From: an uncultured Thermomicrobia bacterium
GTDB taxonomy: Bacteria; Chloroflexota; Chloroflexia; Thermomicrobiales; JALYUS01
Direction of reading: 5' to 3'
DNA length: 7,394 nucleotides
Assembly: GCA_937968015.1 (NCBI GenBank)
Contig: CALBSO010000010.1
Span: 1 to 7,394 of the forward strand
The notes beneath the pieces are model-generated. The model was given only the letters and a program-made list of their open reading frames with translations. It was not told where the DNA came from and searched no databases. This document shows positions 1 through 5,356 of this stretch, piece by piece; within the stretch, counting starts at the first letter, position 1, and each line of letters begins with the position of its first letter. Both the position numbers and the translations under genes were made by a program.

Positions 1-45
1 GATTTCTGCCTGTCTCGTGGGCTCGGAGATGTGTATAAGAGACAG
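1..45. other. Illumina Nextera i7 adapter left on contig end (artefact)
   Basis: Bases 12-45 match the 34-base Nextera read-2 transposase adapter, ending in the 19-base Tn5 mosaic end AGATGTGTATAAGAGACAG at 27-45. Upstream, bases 1-3 (GAT) are the last bases of the P7 primer and bases 4-11 (TTCTGCCT) match the i7 index known as N703 as it appears in the primer. This is library-construction sequence, not part of the genome. Read in frame it gives the peptide MGSEMCIRDR, a well-known contaminating N-terminus in database proteins. The adapter identity is seen directly; the index name is from memory of the Nextera XT index set. Confidence 0.98.
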
Positions 46-58
46 GGGTAGGGAGAAC

Positions 59-1156
59 GTGCTCGAACGCCTGGTACGCACATCGGTCCGTGACATTGAC
101 CCCTACGCGTGGGAACTCTCCAGCGAGGCAGTCGCGGTGCGGCATGGCCTGCGCGTGCGGGATGTGATTCGCTTCGATCTCAATACATCGCCCTTTCCGC
201 CCGCGTCGTGGGATACGGCGATGGACAAGGCGCGCGAGGAGGGGCAGCCGAATGAATACTTCGATACGTCATACGCGGAACTGGCCGAACTCTTCAGCGC
301 GTATTATGGCGTCGGGACGGATCATCTGATCGTCGGCGCGGGCGCGGACGAAATCCTCGACATCGCGACGAAGACTTTTCTCGACAACGGCGACCGCGTG
401 ATCGTCTCAGTACCGACGTACTCGATGTACCCGATCGTCTCCGAACAGATGGGCGCGACCGTACATCGTGTGCCTCTCAGAGCCGATTTCGCGCCGGACA
501 TTGACGGGATTCTCGCGGCGGCACAGGGCACGAAAATCATCTGGCATTGCAACCCGAACAGCCCGACGGGCAACGCGACCGATCCGGTCGAGATGGAACG
601 GCTGATCGCGCACGCCCCCTGCATGGTCGTCGTGGATGAGGCGTACGCGGAGTACATCGGCTGGTCCGCTGTGCCACTGATCGCCAAACACCCGAACCTC
701 GTCGTCGTCCGCACGATGTCGAAGGCGTTTGGCATGGCCGGAATGCGCCTCGCGTGCGGGATCGCGGCGCCGGCGGTAATTGAGATGATGAATCGTGTCC
801 GACCACCGAACAGCGTCAGCCGCGTCACCGCGCGGGTCGGCGCTGCCGCCTTGCGAGACATTCCTGCGATGCACGCGAATGTCGCGTCAGTGATTGCCCA
901 GCGCGAGCCATTTGCCGACGCCCTCTGGGAGTGTGGCGCGCATGTCTATCCCTCCGTGACAAACTTCCTCCTCACTCGCTGGGAAAATCCGGTCGTCGCG
1001 CAGTCGGTCTACGACTGGCTGGAAGCGCGCGGCATGGTCGTCCGCAACTTCTCCGCGCATCCCCTCTTGCCCGGTCATCTGCGCATCACCGTCCGCGCGT
1101 CGGCGGAGAACGCCCGGCTCCTTGCTGCCCTCAAGGAGTGGCGGCAGGCGCATTGA
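59..1156 (+). CDS. hisC: Histidinol-phosphate aminotransferase-like PLP enzyme
   Basis: Class I/II PLP-dependent aminotransferase of the HisC type, about 365 aa from the GTG at 59, a normal length for the family. HisC transfers an amino group from glutamate to imidazole-acetol phosphate in cytosolic histidine synthesis. Visible landmarks, numbered from this GTG: GAGADE at 93-98 in the phosphate-binding region; CNPNSPTG at 164-171 with the cofactor-contacting Asn; VVDEAY at 191-196 with Asp193 facing the pyridine nitrogen and Tyr196; SKAFGMAGMRL with the Schiff-base Lys222 and phosphate-binding Arg230; and a C-terminal LRIT with the substrate-carboxylate Arg342. The reading frame runs on upstream into adapter sequence, so those residues must be discarded. 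GTG 59 follows GGGAG by only 3 bases and the true start could lie beyond the contig end. Substrate is inferred: HisC paralogues include aromatic aminotransferases and CobD-like decarboxylases, and no other his gene is in view. Confidence 0.82.
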   Translation: MLERLVRTSVRDIDPYAWELSSEAVAVRHGLRVRDVIRFDLNTSPFPPASWDTAMDKAREEGQPNEYFDTSYAELAELFSAYYGVGTDHLIVGAGADEILDIATKTFLDNGDRVIVSVPTYSMYPIVSEQMGATVHRVPLRADFAPDIDGILAAAQGTKIIWHCNPNSPTGNATDPVEMERLIAHAPCMVVVDEAYAEYIGWSAVPLIAKHPNLVVVRTMSKAFGMAGMRLACGIAAPAVIEMMNRVRPPNSVSRVTARVGAAALRDIPAMHANVASVIAQREPFADALWECGAHVYPSVTNFLLTRWENPVVAQSVYDWLEARGMVVRNFSAHPLLPGHLRITVRASAENARLLAALKEWRQAH

Positions 1157-1180
1157 CACCGCTTCTGGGCGGGCGATAAT
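1153..1180 (+). promoter_or_regulatory. Sigma-70-type promoter for the zinc dehydrogenase
   Basis: TTGACA at 1153-1158 is a perfect -35 hexamer, separated by 16 bases from GATAAT at 1175-1180, a 5/6 match to the -10 consensus. The -35 overlaps the TGA stop of hisC at 1154-1156. Transcription would start near 1187, giving a 5' leader of about 100 bases that contains the palindrome at 1210-1263 and the Shine-Dalgarno before the ATG at 1289. The hexamers are seen directly; activity is inferred. Confidence 0.6.
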
Positions 1181-1209
1181 GGCGACGATGTCCGAGCAAT
1201 TCGTCTGTC

Positions 1210-1263
1210 GGTGGAACAGATTTCAGCCCGCAAAAGCGACGGCAGGCTGAAATCTGCTCCACC
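1210..1263. repeat. Large intergenic palindrome (19-bp stem)
   Basis: The left arm GGTGGAACAGATTTCAGCC (1210-1228) is the reverse complement of the right arm GGCTGAAATCTGCTCCACC (1245-1263) except for one A/C mismatch (1216 against 1257). The 16-base centre can form a small CGC-AAAA-GCG inner hairpin at 1229-1238. No T-run follows on the plus strand, so an ordinary terminator is unlikely. It sits in the predicted 5' leader of the zinc dehydrogenase, ending 12 bases before its Shine-Dalgarno. It could be a REP/MITE-like repeat or a leader structure affecting mRNA stability; only its copy number elsewhere in the genome would decide. Confidence 0.8.
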
Positions 1264-1275
1264 ACATCACCTGCC

Positions 1276-1286
1276 GGGAGGGGAAG
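1276..1286 (+). promoter_or_regulatory. Ribosome binding site fixing the zinc dehydrogenase start
   Basis: A strong Shine-Dalgarno, GGGAGGGGAAG, with the GGGAGG core at 1276-1281, lies 7 bases before ATG 1289. It favours this start over the in-frame GTG at 1211, which would translate through the palindrome, and over ATG 1298, which is spaced too far away. Confidence 0.8.
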
Positions 1287-1288
1287 CA

Positions 1289-2389
1289 ATGCGCACGATG
1301 AAGGCCGCCGTTCTGTATGACTACAACACGCCGATGGTGATTGAACAAGTGCATCTGGACGATCCGGGGCCGAGCGAGGTGCTCGTGAAGATGGCCGCCA
1401 GCGGCGTCTGCCGGAGCGACCTCCATGTATTGAAGGGTGAGTGGAAGCCGCCTCTCCCGACGATCCTCGGGCATGAGGCGGCGGGCTGGGTCGAGGCGGT
1501 CGGCCCCGGCGTCACGCGGGTCAAAGCGGGGGATCCGATCGTCCTCTCCTTCAAGCCCAATTGCGGCTACTGCGACTATTGTATGTCCGGCCGCCCCCAC
1601 CTCTGCACGGGGTTTGGCGGGCCGGCGGGGACGCTCCCCGGCGGCCACACGCGGCTTTCGAAGGATGGACAGCCCATTTATCACTTTGGCCGTACCGCCT
1701 CATTCGCCGAATACGCGGTGATCCATGAGAGCAGTGCGGTGCGCATCGGCCCGGAGACGCCCATCGAACTCGCCGCGCTCGTCGGCTGCTCCGTGACCAC
1801 GGGCGTCGGGGCGGTGCTGAACACCGCCCAGGTGCGTCCCGGAAGCACGGTGGCGGTGATCGGCTGCGGCGGCGTGGGGTTGAATGTCATCCAGGGGGCG
1901 CGGTTCGCCAATGCATCGCGGATCATCGCGGTGGACATCAGCCAGCAGAAGCTGGAGTTCGCCGAGCGTTTCGGAGCAACGGACACGGTGGATGCCCGTG
2001 AGGAGAATCCCGTGCAAGCGATCCGACGACTGACCGATGGCGGGGCGGATTATGCCTTCGAAGTGCTCGGGAGCGGCGAGACGGTGCGCACGGCGTTCGA
2101 TTCGATCCGCTCTGGCGGCATGGCGGTCGCGGTCGGCATGGCAGCGGTCGGGGAGTACGCGCAGATAGATGCGTATCTCCTGGCGGCGCAGGAGAAGACA
2201 CTCAAGGGCTGCTTCTATGGCTCGGCGCGCACCCATGTGGACATGCCGAAGTACATTGCACTCGCGCAGGCGGGGAAGCTCGACCTCGATTCGCTCGTCA
2301 CCCGGCGCTACCCACTTGAAGAGATCAACGAAGCCTACGACGCGCTCGACCGTGGCGAAGTCGGCCGGGGCCTGATCGTCTTCGATTGA
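1289..2389 (+). CDS. Zinc-dependent alcohol dehydrogenase (MDR family)
   Basis: A 366-aa medium-chain dehydrogenase/reductase that would oxidise an alcohol, or reduce an aldehyde, with NAD(H) in the cytosol. Catalytic zinc ligands are visible as Cys41 (GVCRSDLH), His62-Glu63 (GHEAAG) and Cys167 (LVGCSVTTG). The structural zinc lobe has the standard four cysteines C92, C95, C98 and C106. The Rossmann fold shows GCGGVG at 192-197 followed by an acidic Asp216 (AVDIS), which favours NAD over NADP. The overall pattern resembles the class III / NDMA-dependent and mycothiol-dependent branch (COG1062), which includes formaldehyde-thiol and primary alcohol dehydrogenases. The substrate cannot be fixed from sequence alone. 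The gene has its own promoter inside the end of hisC and a leader with a large palindrome, so it is probably not simply co-transcribed with hisC. It converges on the transhydrogenase gene across a 79-base gap. Confidence 0.92.
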   Translation: MRTMKAAVLYDYNTPMVIEQVHLDDPGPSEVLVKMAASGVCRSDLHVLKGEWKPPLPTILGHEAAGWVEAVGPGVTRVKAGDPIVLSFKPNCGYCDYCMSGRPHLCTGFGGPAGTLPGGHTRLSKDGQPIYHFGRTASFAEYAVIHESSAVRIGPETPIELAALVGCSVTTGVGAVLNTAQVRPGSTVAVIGCGGVGLNVIQGARFANASRIIAVDISQQKLEFAERFGATDTVDAREENPVQAIRRLTDGGADYAFEVLGSGETVRTAFDSIRSGGMAVAVGMAAVGEYAQIDAYLLAAQEKTLKGCFYGSARTHVDMPKYIALAQAGKLDLDSLVTRRYPLEEINEAYDALDRGEVGRGLIVFD

Positions 2390-2402
2390 CGGCTTCGGCT
2401 CG

Positions 2403-2445
2403 AAAAATTTCCGGTGGTGGCGGGCTACAGTCCGCTGCCACCATT
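2403..2445 (-). terminator. Possible terminator/palindrome between convergent genes
   Basis: A 7-bp stem TGGTGGC (2415-2421) / GCCACCA (2437-2443) can extend by two G-T pairs outward and a GG/CC pair inward with a bulge. Read on the minus strand, it is followed after 7 bases by five Ts (2407-2403), so it could terminate the minus-strand transhydrogenase transcript. The T-run is distant and the stem imperfect, making it a weak terminator at best. Nothing T-rich follows on the plus strand. It may instead be an intergenic palindromic repeat. Confidence 0.35.
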
Positions 2446-2468
2446 CCTCACGCTCAATTCATGGCTAT

Positions 2469-3746
2469 TTACCAGTTCGCCATTGAATCGCGCAGGATCG
2501 CCGCGAGGTCGTTCGGGCCTGGCTCGCGTGGGGAGATAATGAGCAGGCGTTGCTGCTTCAGCGCGCCCTCAACGAGCGCGTCAATGTCGCCGGTGTCGTA
2601 GCCGAGTTCGGCGATGCCGCGCGGCGCTTCGATGTCGCGCATCAGTTGAATCAGCACCCGCGGGAGCGTGTGCTCGCTCGCGTTCGGCAGCGGGTGGCCC
2701 GCGAGTAGTTCCGCCGCGTGATGATGCTTCGCCGGATTGGTCGCATACGTGAATCGGAAGGCGGCGGGCGCGGTGACAATCACCGAGTGGCCATGCGGCA
2801 CGAAGGGATGATCCGCCGGATAGCCGGGTGGCTCGTAGATGTGCTTCAGTCCGGCGATCGGGTACGAGCAGGCGTGCGGGATGTGCGTGCCCGCGTTGCC
2901 GAAACCGATGCCCGCGATCATCGCCGCCAGCGACATCTGCGTGCGCGCCTCGATGTCCTGCCCATTCTGGACGGCGCGGCGGAGGTATTTGCCGCCGAGT
3001 TCGAGCGTCTTCATCGCCCAGATGTCGGAGATCGGCGTCGAACCCTGGAAGGTCGGGCGGTCGCCGGGCGTCGCGGGCGCCGGGCGGGAGGTGAAGTCCC
3101 GCGCGAGGTAGGATTCCACGGCGTGGCAGAGCGCGTCCAGCCCGCACGACGACGTCACTTCCGGGGTCATCGTCAGCGTCAGCAGCGGATCCACGATGCC
3201 GACATTTGGGCGGAGCCAGCGGTTCGAGAGGCCCGTTTTGACGTGCTGCTCCGGGATTTCCAGCGCGGCGACGGAAGTCGCTTCCGAGCCGGTCCCGGCG
3301 GTCGTCGGTATGGCAATGAGCGGCTTGAGTGGGCCGGGCGGGATGCGTGCCGCGCCGATTGGCTTGTTGACGTAGTCCAAGAGCGGCGCCGGGTATGTGA
3401 CGAGCAGGTTCGCTACCTTCGCCGTATCAATGGATGATCCGCCGCCGAGCCCGACAAAGCCGTCCACCCCTTCTCCGCGGGCGAAATCCGCTGCGTCCTG
3501 GAGCGATTGCACCGTCGGCTCGACACGGACACGGTCATAAACGACGCAAGAGACGCCTGCCGCCTCGATGGACCGCCGCACCCTGTCGGTGATCCCCGCC
3601 CGCACGATGCCGGGGTCGGAGACGAGCAGCGCGCGCGTCACACCAAGCCGCCTGAGCTCCCATCCCGCCTCGTCGGACGCGCCCGGCCCGAATTTGATCG
3701 GCGTTGTTTCCAACGTGAAAACCATCTCGTGCCCGCTTGTCTGCAT
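2469..3746 (-). CDS. Hydroxyacid-oxoacid transhydrogenase (ADHFE1/HOT-like Fe-ADH)
   Basis: A 425-aa iron-containing alcohol dehydrogenase. It resembles the HOT subfamily along its whole length, including the segments YDRVRVEPT (70-78), PLKPLIAIPTTAGTGSEAT (139-157), FQGSTPISDIWA (233-244), GFGNAGTH (281-288), SYPIAGL (294-300), ADHPFVPHG (311-319) and a C-terminal GYDTGDIDALVEGAL. The animal enzyme transfers reducing equivalents from 4-hydroxybutyrate to 2-oxoglutarate, giving succinate semialdehyde and D-2-hydroxyglutarate, with tightly bound NAD (EC 1.1.99.24). Metal ligands are present as Asp204, His208, His291 and His318; the nucleotide loop GGGSS is at 101-105. Length is close to human ADHFE1 without its mitochondrial presequence. 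The frame stays open far upstream of 3746, but that part overlaps the divergent peptidase gene and lacks family resemblance. ATG 3746 has a good Shine-Dalgarno; the alternative Met8 (ATG at 3725) has none obvious. HOT membership is a confident recognition, but the actual substrate pair in a bacterium is inferred. Confidence 0.88.
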   Translation of the reverse strand: MQTSGHEMVFTLETTPIKFGPGASDEAGWELRRLGVTRALLVSDPGIVRAGITDRVRRSIEAAGVSCVVYDRVRVEPTVQSLQDAADFARGEGVDGFVGLGGGSSIDTAKVANLLVTYPAPLLDYVNKPIGAARIPPGPLKPLIAIPTTAGTGSEATSVAALEIPEQHVKTGLSNRWLRPNVGIVDPLLTLTMTPEVTSSCGLDALCHAVESYLARDFTSRPAPATPGDRPTFQGSTPISDIWAMKTLELGGKYLRRAVQNGQDIEARTQMSLAAMIAGIGFGNAGTHIPHACSYPIAGLKHIYEPPGYPADHPFVPHGHSVIVTAPAAFRFTYATNPAKHHHAAELLAGHPLPNASEHTLPRVLIQLMRDIEAPRGIAELGYDTGDIDALVEGALKQQRLLIISPREPGPNDLAAILRDSMANW

Positions 3747-3754
3747 ACCCTTTT

Positions 3755-3760
3755 CCTTCC
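3755..3760 (-). promoter_or_regulatory. Ribosome binding site of the transhydrogenase
   Basis: Minus-strand GGAAGG at 3760-3755 lies 8 bases before the ATG at 3746-3744. It decides this start against the very long upstream open frame and against the internal Met at 3725. Confidence 0.65.
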
Positions 3761-3767
3761 ACGTTAT

Positions 3768-3806
3768 CCGACGGCGCAAGTATACCGCGCTGCGCTGCCC
3801 CGTCGG
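3768..3806. promoter_or_regulatory. Dyad around the transhydrogenase -10 box (candidate operator)
   Basis: CCGACGG (3768-3774) and CCGTCGG (3800-3806) are exact inverted copies, and inside them GCGCA (3774-3778) and TGCGC (3791-3795) also pair. The nested dyad surrounds the minus-strand -10 box at 3784-3779. It could bind a dimeric regulator acting on the transhydrogenase or on the divergent pair. In GC-rich DNA short dyads arise by chance, so the call is tentative. Confidence 0.3.
3779..3784 (-). promoter_or_regulatory. -10 box of the transhydrogenase promoter
   Basis: Minus-strand TATACT (3784-3779) matches 5 of 6 -10 consensus bases. The sequence 16 bases upstream, CCGACG (3806-3801), is only a weak -35, matching at the central GAC. 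A start near 3772 would leave a leader of about 26 bases carrying the GGAAGG Shine-Dalgarno. Confidence 0.4.
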
Positions 3807-3834
3807 CAGGCATTGGTGAAGGTGGAGACGCGTA

Positions 3835-3863
3835 TTGACTCGACATAACGGCATCACTAGACT
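3835..3863 (+). promoter_or_regulatory. Promoter of the peptidase gene, apparently leaderless
   Basis: TTGACT (3835-3840; 5/6 of the -35 consensus) and TAGACT (3858-3863; 4/6 of the -10 consensus) are separated by an ideal 17 bases. Only 6 bases lie between the -10 and the ATG at 3870, so the predicted transcription start falls on or next to the start codon. There is no convincing Shine-Dalgarno before the ATG, which agrees with a leaderless mRNA. Confidence 0.5.
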
Positions 3864-3869
3864 GGCGGC

Positions 3870-5309
3870 ATGAAACGAAATCGCGCTCCCCTCCTTCTTC
3901 TCCTCGTCATGCTGCTGTTTCCGGCTGCCGTCGCGGCGGATACACCGCCGTTCGTGCCGACGCTCGCGCCCGTCGTGCGCGGCCAAGACCCGCAAAATCC
4001 GCATCCCGCTACGGCGGATATTCCCCCGCTCACTACGGATTACACGCTCGCCGCGACGGTCGGCGATGCCGGGCCGAACGGTGGGATTCCTGTCACGGGC
4101 ACAGAGCAGGTGCGGCTGACGAACACAGGGAATCAGCCCGTTTCCGCCGTCACCTTCAACGTGGCGGCGGTGCATTACGGCTGGTTCACGCTCGATGGCG
4201 GCACGATTGACGGCGTTTCCGCAGCGGTGGATCAGGCCGAGGTGCGTTTCTCATTCCCGGAGTTACCGTCACTCGCGCCCGGCGACACGCGCACGGTCGG
4301 CTTCGCGTTTCATCTCGACATTCACGATGGCGGCGACGGCTTCGATGTCGCGCGGCGCGATGGCGATATTCTCCGGCTCGGCTACTGGTTCCCGATGCTC
4401 TCGGACGATCACGGCTATCACGACCAGTTCGATGCCGTCTACACCGCGACGGGCAATTTCCATGTCACCCTGACTGCACCCGCGTCGCAGGTGCTCGTGA
4501 GCACCGGTGTCGTTCAGCACCAGGAAACGAGCGCCGCACGCACGACCTATACGATAGACGCGCCGAACGTACGAGACTTCACCGCCCTCCTCTCGCCCTT
4601 CTATGCGATCACCCAGGGAACGACGAAGGAGAACGTGCGCGTGCAAGTCTTCACCGTGCCGGGAGACCTCACGAGTGGCGGCACGACGGACGCCGATATC
4701 CTTGCATACGCAATCCACGCGCTCGAATGGATGAGCGCGACGGTCGGGCCATATCCGTATCCGGTCTTCTCGGTCGTGGATGCGGGTACGACGATGCCCG
4801 GCGGTGTCGAATTTCCCATGCTCGTGATGATCGGCACGAAAGTAGGCAGCGTGTCAATGCGGGCACTCGTCTTACATGAGACCTCGCATCAGTGGTTTTT
4901 CGGCCTGCTCGGTACACACCCGCAGACAGAAACGTGGGTGGACGAGGGCGCGGCGACACTCTTCGAGGACGCGATCAACGACGGCATTGACGTTTCCGTC
5001 ACCCTCACCCACCCGCTCCCCTGTCTGGTCAATATCACGGTCTGGGACCACAGCGTCAACGATCGGGATCACTACTACTGCGTCTACAATGGCGGCGCGA
5101 AGGTCTATGCGACGATCCGCGACACGATGGGGTCGGAGCGATTTATCGCGGCCCTTCACGACCTCTACGCGCGCTACCGCTACGGCATTTTCTCCGCGCA
5201 TGACATGCTGACACTCTTCGAGCAGCATAGCGCGACCGACCTCCGCCCCGCCCTCCACGATTACCTGATGTACGACTGGCTCGACGCCCTCCCACCCCCC
5301 GGCGGCTAA
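3870..5309 (+). CDS. Secreted short M1-type zinc metallopeptidase
   Basis: A 479-aa protein with a clear signal peptide: a basic start (MKRNR), a leucine-rich core to about residue 18 and an AVA/A-type cleavage site near residues 20-23; no lipobox cysteine is seen. It is predicted to be exported by Sec. Residues about 50-260 look like the beta-rich N-terminal domain of M1 aminopeptidases, and 270-475 like the thermolysin-like catalytic domain. The zinc site is HETSH (336-340) plus Glu359 in WVDEG, exactly the HEXXH-X18-E spacing of M1 enzymes. GGVEF (311-315) stands where M1 exopeptidases have GxMEN, so the key Glu is kept but Met and Asn are replaced. Tyr406 in VYNGGA corresponds to the catalytic Tyr of the usual YxKG motif. 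The only two cysteines, C385 and C404, lie just before Tyr406 and could form a disulfide. Full-length M1 enzymes are often 600-850 aa; this one ends at the catalytic domain. Substrate specificity is unknown. Confidence 0.85.
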   Translation: MKRNRAPLLLLLVMLLFPAAVAADTPPFVPTLAPVVRGQDPQNPHPATADIPPLTTDYTLAATVGDAGPNGGIPVTGTEQVRLTNTGNQPVSAVTFNVAAVHYGWFTLDGGTIDGVSAAVDQAEVRFSFPELPSLAPGDTRTVGFAFHLDIHDGGDGFDVARRDGDILRLGYWFPMLSDDHGYHDQFDAVYTATGNFHVTLTAPASQVLVSTGVVQHQETSAARTTYTIDAPNVRDFTALLSPFYAITQGTTKENVRVQVFTVPGDLTSGGTTDADILAYAIHALEWMSATVGPYPYPVFSVVDAGTTMPGGVEFPMLVMIGTKVGSVSMRALVLHETSHQWFFGLLGTHPQTETWVDEGAATLFEDAINDGIDVSVTLTHPLPCLVNITVWDHSVNDRDHYYCVYNGGAKVYATIRDTMGSERFIAALHDLYARYRYGIFSAHDMLTLFEQHSATDLRPALHDYLMYDWLDALPPPGG

Positions 5310-5342
5310 CGAATCTTTCTCAGTTCAGATCGTTTCTTCTGC

Positions 5343-5348
5343 TACAAT
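5343..5348 (+). promoter_or_regulatory. -10 box of selB, near-leaderless
   Basis: TACAAT matches 5 of 6 -10 consensus bases and lies 8 bases before the selB ATG at 5357. Transcription would begin at about 5355-5357, on or beside the start codon. No Shine-Dalgarno is present and no good -35 is visible in the 47-base gap, so selB may be transcribed from this weak element, by read-through from the peptidase gene, or both. Confidence 0.45.
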
Positions 5349-5356
5349 CGCGATGT

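Noticed and set aside
27..45. Natural Tn5/IS50 transposon end
   Set aside because: The mosaic end is joined to the synthetic Nextera tail and an i7 index at the very edge of the contig, which identifies library adapter sequence.
1210..1263. Rho-independent terminator of hisC
   Set aside because: The stem has no T-run after it on the plus strand and lies downstream of a promoter rather than directly after the stop codon.
1211..1288. GTG 1211 as start of the zinc dehydrogenase (26 extra residues)
   Set aside because: These codons run through the palindrome, and no Shine-Dalgarno precedes GTG 1211. ATG 1289 has a strong one and fits the family N-terminus.
2387..2445. UGA stop of the zinc dehydrogenase followed by a hairpin, as a possible selenocysteine codon with SECIS, given selB nearby
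   Set aside because: The protein ends at the family's normal C-terminus, no catalytic position is missing, the stem begins about 25 bases after the UGA, and further reading would enter antisense of another gene.
3747..4175. Upstream extension of the transhydrogenase frame by 143 codons
   Set aside because: It overlaps the start of the divergent peptidase gene with its signal peptide, lacks family resemblance, and a good Shine-Dalgarno marks ATG 3746.
5310..5342. T-rich stretch after the peptidase gene as a terminator
   Set aside because: No stable stem precedes the T-rich bases.
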